DNA of 14,317 nt. Origin: JAVBLF01 sp031553675. Lineage in GTDB: Bacteria > Bacillota > Clostridia > Christensenellales > CALWSW01. A model generated the notes under the pieces. That model saw nothing but the letters and a program-made list of their open reading frames with translations. It made no database searches and had not been told where the DNA came from. The stretch spans positions 1-14,317 of the forward strand of contig JAVBLF010000107.1 of the NCBI GenBank assembly GCA_031553675.1, read 5' to 3'. Numbering within the stretch: position 1 is the stretch's first letter; the number at the start of each line of letters is the position of its first letter. The position numbers and the translations under genes are program-made. Positions 6,030 through 14,317 of this stretch are shown piece by piece.

Positions 6030-6874
6030 CGTGCCTTCCCTCCCAGCAACGATTGCAGGCCGTAGAGGAGTGGTTCGGCGGTGTGGCTAAGCAGCGCGAC
6101 GGCGGCGGCTTGACGGGTGGAAAAGTAGCGCCGCGCGTAAATCGAGCGGCTCTTACGCGAATGCCGACGGCTGAAACGGCGATCGGCATCGGCGCACACG
6201 CCGCCCACATGGGACGCGGCGATCCCGGCGTGATAAAAGCAGGTCCAACCCACCATCCGCATGCGCTGGGCGAGGTCGATCTCTTCGTAGTAGAGAAAAA
6301 AGCGCTCGTCAAAGCCGCCGACTGCCTGAAACGCGGTCCGCCGGACGAGAAAAAACGCGCCGATCACGGCGTCGGACAAGCCGCTTTCGTCTTGAGGCGG
6401 GTCGAAGTGGTCGGGAAATTGGCGGGGAAAGAGCGCGTGCAGGCCGAGCCCCTTCGCGATCATGGTGCGCGGTGTCGGAAAGCGCATGCGGGAGGGGCGG
6501 GGCTGTCCGTTTTCGTGCAGACGCGCGCCGACGATCCCGACGCCGCGTTGGGCCTCCAGGGTCGAAACGGACATTTCGAGCGCGTCGTTGGGGACTGCGG
6601 CGTCTGGGTTCAAAAACAAGACGGCGGGCGAATGGCCCATCGCGGCGCCGAGGTTGCAGGCGGTGCCAAAGCCGAGGTTGACGCCCATCCGCCGGACGAT
6701 GAGCGGCAGGCCATAAGCGAATAAGCCGTCTGCCGAGCCGTCGCGCGAATCGTTGTCGATGGCGACGACCCGCGCGATTCGGTGCTTTCGCATCCGAGAG
6801 GCGGCGATCGAAGCCAAGCAGCGGCGCAGGTGTTCGCCACTGTTGCGGTTGACGATGACGATGTCGAGATCCAA
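6026..6874 (-). CDS. Family 2 glycosyltransferase, rhamnosyltransferase-like
   Basis: The 282-aa product is a GT2-type GT-A enzyme that would transfer a sugar from a nucleotide donor, most likely in envelope polysaccharide or glycolipid assembly. Visible features are the N-terminal strand DIVIVNRNSGEHLRRCL, IDNDSRDGS (39-47), NLGFGTACNLGA, the NPD metal/donor motif (89-91) in LFLNPDAAV, GAFFLVRR (172-179), and the acceptor-side motif GGFDERFFLYYEEIDLAQR (186-204), the pattern of WbbL-like rhamnosyltransferases. No transmembrane helix is obvious, so it is probably cytosolic or peripheral. The TTG start at 6874 has GGGAGG six bases upstream. It is first of a three-gene operon with ATGA overlap to the HAD gene. 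The donor sugar cannot be assigned. Confidence 0.88.
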   Translation of the reverse strand: MDLDIVIVNRNSGEHLRRCLASIAASRMRKHRIARVVAIDNDSRDGSADGLFAYGLPLIVRRMGVNLGFGTACNLGAAMGHSPAVLFLNPDAAVPNDALEMSVSTLEAQRGVGIVGARLHENGQPRPSRMRFPTPRTMIAKGLGLHALFPRQFPDHFDPPQDESGLSDAVIGAFFLVRRTAFQAVGGFDERFFLYYEEIDLAQRMRMVGWTCFYHAGIAASHVGGVCADADRRFSRRHSRKSRSIYARRYFSTRQAAAVALLSHTAEPLLYGLQSLLGGKAR

Positions 6875-6920
6875 GGTGGCCCTCCCGATCGAAAATGATT
6901 GCGGATCTGTATACGTACAA

Positions 6921-6929
6921 TGCTATAAT
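6921..6929 (+). promoter_or_regulatory. Extended -10 promoter for cobT
   Basis: TGC directly followed by a perfect TATAAT (6924-6929) is an ideal extended -10. A weak -35-like TTGCGG lies at 6899-6904 (19-base spacer). Transcription would start near 6936, leaving a leader of about 67 bases before cobT. The leader is too short for a cobalamin riboswitch, and no B12-box was recognised in it. Confidence 0.6.
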
Positions 6930-7002
6930 AGAAAACGGGACTTTTGATTAATCTGGCCGGATGAACGCGATATTATGCCTGCAATGAGAGGGAGGATTCG
7001 CG

Positions 7003-8109
7003 ATGAAATTTACGAATTTGCGTTTTAGCGTGCCGCCGATCGACGGCGCGCGCTATGAAGAAGCCCAAGCCCGGCAGCATCAGCTCGCCAAACCCTTTGG
7101 AGCGCTGGGGCGCTTGGAACTGCTCAGCGCGCAGGTTGCGGGCGTGACGGGTGAGCTCTTCCCCAGCCTGGCAAAAGCGATGGTCGTCTTTTGTGCCGAC
7201 AACGGCGTGTTCGAGGAAGGCGTCACGCCGATCGGACAGGATGTGACCATGCTACAGGCGACGAACATGACGATGGGAAAGGCGGGCATTGGTGTCTTGA
7301 GCGCCCATGCCGGCGCCAAGCTCATGGTGGTCGACGTCGGCATGGTGCAGGACAGCCCGAGCGTAGCGGTGATCGTGCGCAAGATCCGGCGCGGCACGTC
7401 CAACATCGCAAAAGGCCCCGCCATGAGCGAAGCAGAATGCGAACGCGCCTTTGCGATCGGAGCGGAAATGGCGGAGAAATGCCGCGACCAGGGCTTTCGC
7501 CTCGTCGGCGCGGGGGAGATGGGCGTCGGCAACACGACGACGTCGAGCGCCATCCTCAGCGCGCTGACCGGCCTGCCGCCCGAGAAGATCACGGGCAAGG
7601 GGGCCGGACTGACCGACGAAGCCTATGCCAACAAAATCGGCGTGATCGCGCGCGCGATCGAGGCGAATGGCGTGGCTTACGATGGCACGGAAATCGACGC
7701 GGAACGCGCGATCGAGATCGTCCGGCGGGTTGGAGGTTTCGACATCGCGGCGATGGCGGGCTTTTACCTGCGTGCGGCCGAATTGCGCATGCTGCCTGTC
7801 GTGGACGGTTTCATTGCGACGGCGGCGGCCCTCGTTGCGGCGCAGATCGAGCCCAACGTCAGCGCGTATTTCGTGCTGTCTCACCGCAGCGCCGAGCCCG
7901 GCTACGACGCCGCTGCCGAGATGCTGCGGCAAAAGCCGCTCTTCGATCTCGACATGCGTCTGGGCGAGGGAACGGGCTGCCCGCTGGCGTTCCAGGTCAT
8001 CGAGGCGGCGGCGCGCGTGTTGCGCGACATGGCGACATTCGACGAATGCTTTATCGACGATTCGGTGGTCGTGGACAATTGGGAGGACGAAAACGAGTCG
8101 GAGGCATGA
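7003..8109 (+). CDS. cobT: Nicotinate-nucleotide--dimethylbenzimidazole phosphoribosyltransferase
   Basis: CobT transfers phosphoribose from nicotinate mononucleotide to a lower-ligand base such as 5,6-dimethylbenzimidazole, giving alpha-ribazole phosphate for the nucleotide loop of cobamides; it is cytosolic. The 368-aa length fits the family (about 350). Recognisable segments are PFGALGRLE (31-39), FCADNGVFEEGVTPIGQDVT (63-82), GEMGVGNTTTSSA (171-183, with a conserved active-site Glu at 172), TGKGAGL (197-203), and MRLGEGTG (318-325) with the catalytic Glu at 322. The C-terminus carries an unusual acidic tail (DNWEDENESEA). The ATG at 7003 has GGGAGG at a normal distance. It stands alone here, without cobS, cobU or cobC neighbours, so the strain may use it mainly for base salvage or remodelling, or the other genes are elsewhere. 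Confidence 0.95.
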   Translation: MKFTNLRFSVPPIDGARYEEAQARQHQLAKPFGALGRLELLSAQVAGVTGELFPSLAKAMVVFCADNGVFEEGVTPIGQDVTMLQATNMTMGKAGIGVLSAHAGAKLMVVDVGMVQDSPSVAVIVRKIRRGTSNIAKGPAMSEAECERAFAIGAEMAEKCRDQGFRLVGAGEMGVGNTTTSSAILSALTGLPPEKITGKGAGLTDEAYANKIGVIARAIEANGVAYDGTEIDAERAIEIVRRVGGFDIAAMAGFYLRAAELRMLPVVDGFIATAAALVAAQIEPNVSAYFVLSHRSAEPGYDAAAEMLRQKPLFDLDMRLGEGTGCPLAFQVIEAAARVLRDMATFDECFIDDSVVVDNWEDENESEA

Positions 8110-8378
8110 CGTTGCGTGTCCGACTTCGCTTTGCGCATGCGAAATAGGGGCGACGTGGAATGTGCAAAATGTATATGGAGGCAAAAGAGAATAATCTGAT
8201 ATTGATATGTTCGAATATGGAAGGGCAAAAGGAGCCGAGCACCTCTGTTTCGATGCTCAAGCTCAGGGATATCGCGAAAGCCGGATGTCGGCACCATGGG
8301 AACTGAGGGATAATTACGTGCCCTGTGTGTTCATGCGCGCGTCAAGCTGCCTCGCGTGATTTCGATTCGGCCGGGGCG
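8110..8378. other. Gap without a convincing gene; short overlapping open frames and pairing potential
   Basis: This stretch is more A/T-rich at its left than its neighbours. Two short + strand frames overlap: 8169-8306 (45 codons) and 8207-8359 (50 codons). Neither has a ribosome site at proper spacing; a GGAGG at 8177-8181 is about 25 bases before the ATG at 8207. Pairing potential includes GAGCA/TGCTC (8237-8241 with 8254-8258), CTCAG/CTGAG (8262-8266 with 8303-8307), GCCG/CGGC (8280-8283 with 8289-8292), and an alternative GGCAC/GTGCC (8290-8294 with 8318-8322). No known RNA class was recognised. The flanking genes converge, so a cis-riboswitch is unlikely in either direction. Confidence 0.4.
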
Positions 8379-8936
8379 CTAGCGCTCCTGGTTTTCGATC
8401 ATGGCGACCACACTGTCGATCCAGCGCATGCACATCTCGTAGTAGGACTGCCCGAACAGCATTGTCGCCTGCCAGTAGAGCGCGCGGTTGGGTTTGATCT
8501 CGACGGACTGAACGGCGAATTCCTTTTCAATGTTGGCCGCGCGCAGACGCCGCAGCTCGTCCTCGTACTTTTGCCGCAGACGCTTCAGGTCGGCCAGGTT
8601 CCATTCGAAAGACAGATCGCTCGAAAAGAAGGTCTTGAGCATGATCGGAAACTTGCTCGAAAGCGGTTCGTCGGCTTTCGGGACGCTCAGCCAGCGGGTC
8701 AGTTCCTGGCGGCCTTCATCGGTCAAGCGAAATAGCTTTTTGTTGGGGTGGTCTTGCTGAACGATCGTCCGCGACTGTACCCAGCCTGCCTTTTCCAGCG
8801 TCGTCAATTCGCGGTAGATTTGGCTGATCTGCGCCGGCCAAAAAAATGCGAGCGAATCGGCAAAGATTCGATTGAGCTCGTAACCGCTAAATTCGTGGTA
8901 GCTGAGCAAGCCGAGTATGCCGTGCTTGAGTGACAT
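8379..8936 (-). CDS. PadR-family transcriptional regulator
   Basis: The 185-aa product has an N-terminal winged helix (about 1-85) typical of PadR proteins: MSLKHGILGLLSYHEFSGYE, the helix with QISQIYRELTTLEKAGWV (36-53), and the wing KKLFRLTDEGRQEL (66-79). It is followed by a long helical C-terminal domain (about 90-185, Vir_act_alpha_C-like) used for dimerisation. PadR proteins are usually repressors of adjacent or own promoters that respond to small molecules. The ATG at 8936 is chosen over the in-frame GTG at 8945 because GAGGTG (8952-8947) lies ten bases from the ATG but only one or two from the GTG. No efflux or enzyme gene sits directly beside it, so the target is unclear; autoregulation is suggested by repeats in its promoter. 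Downstream at 8376-8385 is a GCGCTAGCGC palindrome overlapping the stop. Confidence 0.9.
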   Translation of the reverse strand: MSLKHGILGLLSYHEFSGYELNRIFADSLAFFWPAQISQIYRELTTLEKAGWVQSRTIVQQDHPNKKLFRLTDEGRQELTRWLSVPKADEPLSSKFPIMLKTFFSSDLSFEWNLADLKRLRQKYEDELRRLRAANIEKEFAVQSVEIKPNRALYWQATMLFGQSYYEMCMRWIDSVVAMIENQER

Positions 8937-8956
8937 GCTGTCCACTCACCTCTTTC

Positions 8957-9006
8957 TATGTAGAATGTCCTATATGTAGAAAATCACAATTCGAGAACTC
9001 TGTCAA
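8957..9006 (-). promoter_or_regulatory. padR promoter region with paired direct repeats (possible operator)
   Basis: On the - strand a perfect -35 TTGACA occurs at 9006-9001. TATGTAGAA is present twice on the + strand (8957-8965 and 8973-8981), 16 bases apart start to start; on the - strand these read TTCTACATA, each containing the TACAT/ATGTA half-site type common in PadR operators. The repeats cover the region where the -10 should be, although no clean -10 stands 17 bases from TTGACA (a TACATA is 22 away). Repressor binding here would block padR transcription. This is inferred from position. Confidence 0.45.
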
Positions 9007-9088
9007 GAGGCATTTGTATCAGCGGTGCACGATTTGTAGCATAGACAATGAGTAAAATGGAAAGAATATCCCTAAATTAGGCGCTTAT

Positions 9089-9103
9089 GGGAGCAGGGCT
9101 CCC
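9089..9103 (+). repeat. Short GC hairpin in the hflX leader
   Basis: GGGAGC (9089-9094) and GCTCCC (9098-9103) pair exactly around AGG in the 280-base divergent gap between padR and hflX (8937-9216). The gap is A/T-rich. No strong hflX promoter was identified; CATAGT (9169-9174) with TTCAAG (9145-9150) 18 bases upstream is a weak possibility. The hairpin could act in the leader, but nothing decides this. Confidence 0.35.
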
Positions 9104-9216
9104 TCTTCCGCAATTTTCAGAAAAATGGAGCGGAGAGGCGCAACATTCAAGAACTGTAAAATTGGAATGCATAGTAAGAACATGTGCGGATATCGCATAA
9201 GGGGGAGTATCGCAAA

Positions 9217-11001
<1,785 letters not shown>

Positions 11002-11005
11002 CTGT

Positions 11006-11043
11006 GCAAACAAAAAAGTGCTCTGAGAGCACTTTTTGTTTGC
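11006..11043. terminator. Bidirectional intrinsic terminator between hflX and the SpoIID-like gene
   Basis: An 18-base left arm (11006-11023) pairs with a 17-base right arm (11027-11043) around the loop TGA, with one extra A in the left run. The GTGCTC/GAGCAC core is flanked by A and T tracts on both sides, so it can end transcription of hflX (+) and of the convergent gene (-). Confidence 0.93.
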
Positions 11044-11045
11044 GT

Positions 11046-13043
11046 TTAGCTATTGGCGATGTTCGACAGGTAGCTCCAAGTCACAGGTCCGACGACGCCG
11101 TCGGTCGTGAGGCCGAAGCGGCGCTGAAAGGCACTGACGGCGGCTTTTGTGCCGGGTCCGTACACACCGTCCTCGCTGACCTGAGGGAGGGAGGGGAATT
11201 TCGCGGCGGCGCGGTTCAGATAGTGCTGGAGGGTGCGGACGCTCTCGCCGCGTGTGCCTTCGCTGAGGGGGGCGCCAGGGTAGGGGGCAGACTGTGCTGC
11301 GAGTGATTGCGCGAGCGAGGCCATTTCGTTCCAGGTTGCCGGTCCGACGACGCCATCGGGCGTCAGGCCGAACTGCCGCTGAAAGGCGAGGATGGCGGCC
11401 TTGGTGTCGGGCCCGAAAACGCCGTCCTCCGAGACATGCGGTATAGATGGGAAGGACGCTGCGACGGCGTTGATCATGTGTTGCAGCGCCTGAACGCTCT
11501 CGCCGCGCGCGCCTTCGCGTAGGGGAGTGCCGGGGTAAGCGGGGGCGGGGGAGGATGGAGGCGGAGTGGGGGCGGGTGTCGGGGCAGGTGGGGTTACGGT
11601 CGCGATCGCGTTGTAGGCTTCGTAGAGTTTTTGCCAGGTTGCCGGACCGACGACGCCATCGCGCGTCAAACCAAATTTCTGCTGAAAGGCCAGAACGGCA
11701 GCTTTGGTCGAGGCGTCAAACACGCTGGTCTGCGAGACGTTGGGTACGGGTGGATAGAATGCCGAGATGCTGTCGAGGATGAATTGCAACTCCAGCACGT
11801 CGCTGCCCCGTGAACCTTCTTTGAGTACGACGGTGGGCGGCGTGGTCCCGATGCCCATGCGTTCGCCCTCGCTGTCGAGCGCCGAGAGATGCCGGACGCT
11901 TGCGTTGATCTGCATGATCTTGTTCCAGGTCGCTCGCCCGACGATGCCGTCCGCCGTCAGGTTGAAGATCTGCTGGAACGACGTCACGGCGGCTTGGGTG
12001 GCCGCGCCAAATGTTCCGTTCGGATTGGCGATGACCGGGATGAGCGGGTAGTTGACGCGGATGCGATTCAGGCGGTTTTGCACGTCGCGCACGGCGGGCC
12101 CGCTGCTGCCCAGGGTGAGCGGTGTGCCGGGATAGCTTTCGTAGCTCGATTGGACGTTGTTCGTCGTTACGAGCTCGACGTCGGGCGGGAAGTAGCTTCT
12201 GAGGATCTCGATCGCGCTTTTGCCCTGCTTGGCGAGATCGACGCTGCCCCACTGCGAAAGGCCGGCGCAGGTCGTGGTCGTGCCGTTACAAAATGAGGCG
12301 AAAAAGGGCTCTCGGTAGCCCTTTCGACGTATGTAGGTGTTGAATATGCGGTCCACGATCGTGCTGATCGTCGAGAAGATGTTGCGCCCTTCGACGAAGA
12401 ATTGGTCGTAGGCCGTCGAGTTCGTGATCGTGTATTCGTAGCCGCGGATGGGATACCACTCGGTGTAGACGCGGTTGAGCACGAAACTGATTTGGCAGTA
12501 GATGTTCGCTTCGAGCGCGGCGAGCGGCCAGGTCGGGTAGATTTCGCTCGACGCGACGTTCTTGATATAGTCGATGAAGGGGACGCGGATGTTGCGGGCA
12601 ACGGTGCTGGGCGCGCCGAGGTGGACGACGACGGTTTCCGGTATGACGACCTGGCTGGTCGTCGCCGGGGCCTGCACAGGGATGGCATGCGCCGCGAAGA
12701 CGGTCTGTGCGGGTGGATGACTCGGGACGGAGGGTTCCATTGCGACGGCCAGCACTGACGTCTCGCCGTCGAAGATCTGCACCTCTCGGTTGTAGATCGG
12801 CGCAAAGCCGTCCGCGGTGACGTCGATCAGGTACTCGGCGTAGGGGAGGATCGCGCTGTTGGGGTTGAGGGACAGATTGCGATCGGGCGCATTGAGCGAC
12901 AGGGTTTCGCTCGCACCGTTTGCGTTTGTCGTGGTTTGCCGGACGATCCGGCCGGCTGTGTCGCGCACGGATATCGACGCGCTCGTAACGGGCAACGACT
13001 CTTGGCCGGTCGTGACATCGACGCGGAGAGTTCCGTTTGCCAT
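11046..13043 (-). CDS. SpoIID/LytB-like protein with four C-terminal peptidoglycan-binding repeats
   Basis: The 665-aa product is a modular spore- or wall-associated protein. Order: an N-terminal beta-rich region (1-105) resembling a carboxypeptidase-regulatory-like fold (PVTSASISVRDTAGRIV, VTADGFAPIYNREVQIFDGE); a Pro/Ala/Val linker; a SpoIID/LytB-like domain (about 153-298) with FIDYIKNVASSEIYPTWP, in which E167 is at the position of the SpoIID catalytic Glu, and FCNGTTTTCAGLSQWGSVDL; then four PG_binding_1 repeats (about 304-376, 405-475, 503-577, 588-661), each with a FQ..F.LT.DG.VG..TW core. A Pro-rich linker (484-502) separates repeats two and three. SpoIID enzymes cleave glycan strands; here substrate cleavage is inferred. 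No signal peptide is visible, which suits action in the mother cell or on the spore. The ATG at 13043 has GGGAGG seven bases upstream; the frame runs further upstream without a ribosome site. Repeats three and four are most alike, pointing to recent duplication. Confidence 0.85.
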   Translation of the reverse strand: MANGTLRVDVTTGQESLPVTSASISVRDTAGRIVRQTTTNANGASETLSLNAPDRNLSLNPNSAILPYAEYLIDVTADGFAPIYNREVQIFDGETSVLAVAMEPSVPSHPPAQTVFAAHAIPVQAPATTSQVVIPETVVVHLGAPSTVARNIRVPFIDYIKNVASSEIYPTWPLAALEANIYCQISFVLNRVYTEWYPIRGYEYTITNSTAYDQFFVEGRNIFSTISTIVDRIFNTYIRRKGYREPFFASFCNGTTTTCAGLSQWGSVDLAKQGKSAIEILRSYFPPDVELVTTNNVQSSYESYPGTPLTLGSSGPAVRDVQNRLNRIRVNYPLIPVIANPNGTFGAATQAAVTSFQQIFNLTADGIVGRATWNKIMQINASVRHLSALDSEGERMGIGTTPPTVVLKEGSRGSDVLELQFILDSISAFYPPVPNVSQTSVFDASTKAAVLAFQQKFGLTRDGVVGPATWQKLYEAYNAIATVTPPAPTPAPTPPPSSPAPAYPGTPLREGARGESVQALQHMINAVAASFPSIPHVSEDGVFGPDTKAAILAFQRQFGLTPDGVVGPATWNEMASLAQSLAAQSAPYPGAPLSEGTRGESVRTLQHYLNRAAAKFPSLPQVSEDGVYGPGTKAAVSAFQRRFGLTTDGVVGPVTWSYLSNIANS

Positions 13044-13117
13044 GGTATCGCCTCCCAAAAATAGCATGATACTCCATCGTATTCGCCGGTGGAGAAGGGG
13101 TGACGGCGTTCGCGCAC

Positions 13118-13146
13118 TTTCCAGGCCTTGTGGGATATGATAAAAT
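13118..13146 (+). promoter_or_regulatory. Probable vegetative promoter for the Ppx/GppA-like gene
   Basis: TTTCCA (13118-13123, 4 of 6 to TTGACA) and TAAAAT (13141-13146, 5 of 6 to TATAAT) are separated by exactly 17 bases. They lie about 58 bases before the ATG at 13204, in the divergent gap 13044-13203. On the opposite strand, a CATGCTATT at 13068-13060 faintly recalls sporulation sigma -10 sequences for the SpoIID-like gene, but is too weak to call. Confidence 0.5.
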
Positions 13147-13203
13147 ATCGGTAAAGGATAGGAATGATGAAGGAAACCTGCCCCGAACTGGGAGGGAGCA
13201 AGC

Positions 13204-14160
13204 ATGGATCTCTGTTACGCTGTCATCGACGTCGGCACCAATACCAGCCGTCTCATGCTGGCCGACGACAACGGACGGCCCTTTGAAAAACGCGTGATCC
13301 CGACGCGGATCGGCGACGAATTGCAGGCGACAAAGCGCTTGAGCGAAGCCGGTATGCGCCGGACGATCGAGGCGCTCGACAACTTCAAGGCGATCGCCGA
13401 TCACGCCAAGGCAAAAGCGACCTACGCCTTTGCGACGAGCGCCGTCCGCGACGCAGACAACCGCGCGGAATTTTTGCAGCGCTGTCAAGAAGAACTCGGG
13501 ATTGTACTGGACGTCGTCAGCGGCGAAGAAGAGGCGCAACTCGCGTTTCGCGGCGCCGTTCCGTCGGGCACGCCGGCGCGTATCGTCGACATCGGCGGCG
13601 GCAGCACCGAGCTGTCGGCGGGGAAGGACGGGCAGATTCGGCTGGTCGGCAGTGTGCCTTTTGGCGCGGTGCGGGCGGCCGCGCGCTACACCGACGGCAG
13701 CGAAGGGCACATCCAGGCCAGGCGCGACTTCCGCGCGACCGACTGCGCCGTCTGGGAACGCGGCAAAAACGGCGAGGCACAGTTTTCCGTCGGCACGGCG
13801 AAGACCCTCCTCCAGCAGCTCAAACGCTGCGACGGACCGCTCTACGGCGTGGGCGGCACGATCACGTCGATCGCGGCGCTGGCGGTGGGCCTGCGCGACC
13901 ACTACGACGCCAAACGCGTACACGGCTACGCGCTCACCCACGCGGCGGCGCGTAAAGTCTTGCAAGAGCTGGGCGCCCTCGGACGCGCCAACCGCGAACG
14001 CATCCCCGTGCTCAAAGGCCGCGCGGACATCATTTGCTTTGGCGGCGCGATCCTGCTCGAATGCATGGATGCCGCGGGCGCGACCGACCTGATCGTCAGC
14101 GACAGCGACAACATGGAGGGCTATTTGCTCGGCAAACTCGCCGAAAGCGCGCCCGCATAG
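13204..14160 (+). CDS. Ppx/GppA-family phosphatase (exopolyphosphatase-like)
   Basis: This 318-aa cytosolic protein belongs to the ASKHA-fold Ppx/GppA family, which removes terminal phosphates from polyphosphate or converts pppGpp to ppGpp. Visible nucleotide-fold motifs are the first phosphate loop IDVGTNTSRL (8-17), ATSAVRDADNR (77-87), the catalytic-Glu region SGEEEAQLAFRG (106-117), the second loop DIGGGSTEL (129-137), GVGGTITSIAAL (215-226), and RADIICFGGAILL (273-285). Its length is that of the short single-module form common in Firmicutes; the C-terminal helical domains of E. coli Ppx/GppA are missing. The ATG at 13204 is preceded by GGGAGGGAGCAAGC, a good ribosome site. It is divergent from the SpoIID-like gene and no ppk is visible in the window. 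Whether polyphosphate or pppGpp is the substrate cannot be told from the sequence. Confidence 0.9.
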   Translation: MDLCYAVIDVGTNTSRLMLADDNGRPFEKRVIPTRIGDELQATKRLSEAGMRRTIEALDNFKAIADHAKAKATYAFATSAVRDADNRAEFLQRCQEELGIVLDVVSGEEEAQLAFRGAVPSGTPARIVDIGGGSTELSAGKDGQIRLVGSVPFGAVRAAARYTDGSEGHIQARRDFRATDCAVWERGKNGEAQFSVGTAKTLLQQLKRCDGPLYGVGGTITSIAALAVGLRDHYDAKRVHGYALTHAAARKVLQELGALGRANRERIPVLKGRADIICFGGAILLECMDAAGATDLIVSDSDNMEGYLLGKLAESAPA

Positions 14161-14317
14161 ACCTCGATGTTTTTGCCACGGCAGCAAATGCGCGGGCGGT
14201 TGTCGACGCCAATCAAGGGTTACAAGCCGCAAGCGCAATGCGTCAAGGGGCAGTTCTGTCGCTGCGGGCGATTACCAATCGCCCGCTTACTTCGCGACAT
14301 TGACATTGTCCCTTGCA
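14161..14317. other. Right-edge non-coding stretch with no supportable gene
   Basis: After the phosphatase stop no gene can be supported up to the window edge. A + strand frame from the ATG at 14167 stays open to the edge (50 codons, with a Cys-rich CVKGQFCRCG stretch) but has no ribosome site. On the - strand a frame entering from the edge stops at TAA 14289-14287, just before the hairpin at 14264-14286; only nine codons are visible, too few to call a gene. Confidence 0.4.
14264..14286. repeat. Perfect 10-bp inverted repeat hairpin near the right edge
   Basis: GCGGGCGATT (14264-14273) and AATCGCCCGC (14277-14286) pair exactly around ACC. It lies 104 bases after the phosphatase stop. There is no T-tract on either side, so it would be at most a Rho-assisted or weak terminator; it also directly follows a possible - strand stop codon at 14287. 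Confidence 0.7.

Noticed and set aside
6930..7002. Cobalamin riboswitch ahead of cobT
   Set aside because: The leader after the likely promoter is under 75 bases and no B12-box or characteristic conserved core was seen.
8237..8322. Riboswitch or T-box
   Set aside because: Pairings are short, the conserved cores of the classes I know are missing, and no gene lies downstream in the right orientation on either strand.
11046..11550. Tandem DNA repeats as a CRISPR-like or satellite array
   Set aside because: The similarity follows from in-frame repeated peptidoglycan-binding domains of about 75-85 residues, not short repeats with spacers.
12286..14238. Long - strand open frame (about 650 codons) across the phosphatase gene and the SpoIID-like gene
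   Set aside because: It is antisense to a clear Ppx/GppA gene and in a different frame from the SpoIID-like gene; its translation has low-complexity Arg/Ala-rich composition.

Overview
The window looks like chromosomal DNA from a GC-rich, endospore-forming anaerobic Firmicute (Clostridia-like). A Spo0A-type response regulator, a SpoIID-like protein with peptidoglycan-binding repeats, strong purine-rich ribosome binding sites (GGGAGG, GAGGTG) with several TTG/GTG starts, and selenium-dependent molybdenum hydroxylase genes all point that way. No rRNA, tRNA, CRISPR array or transposase was seen.

Left part (2-3694, + strand): the 3' end of a selenium-dependent xanthine dehydrogenase, a 258-base gap rich in inverted repeats, a dihydropyrimidinase/hydantoinase, and an overlapping YqeB/EF2563-type accessory gene of selenium-dependent molybdenum hydroxylases. 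Together they suggest purine or N-heterocycle breakdown: oxidation by the hydroxylase, ring opening by the amidohydrolase, and YqeB helping to supply the labile selenium cofactor. A bidirectional terminator closes this block against the convergent spo0A gene.

Middle part (3786-6874, - strand): a three-gene operon is read from 6874 down to 4614 and encodes a GT2 glycosyltransferase, a HAD-family protein with a Cys at the second motif-I Asp, and a polytopic membrane protein with a degenerate UbiA-like motif. It is followed, after a short gap, by a Spo0A homologue. The three-gene set is the best candidate here for an under-described cell-envelope glycolipid pathway. Divergent from it is a solitary cobT (+) with a clear extended -10 promoter.

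Right part (8110-14317): a 269-base stretch without a convincing gene, a PadR-type repressor (-) with direct repeats at its promoter, a long HflX GTPase (+) whose N-terminal extension carries a full JAMM-type motif, a strong bidirectional terminator, a SpoIID-like protein with four peptidoglycan-binding repeats (-), and a divergent Ppx/GppA-family phosphatase (+). The window ends in 157 bases holding a perfect hairpin and no supportable gene.

All assignments are from reading the sequence and translations; no database search was run.
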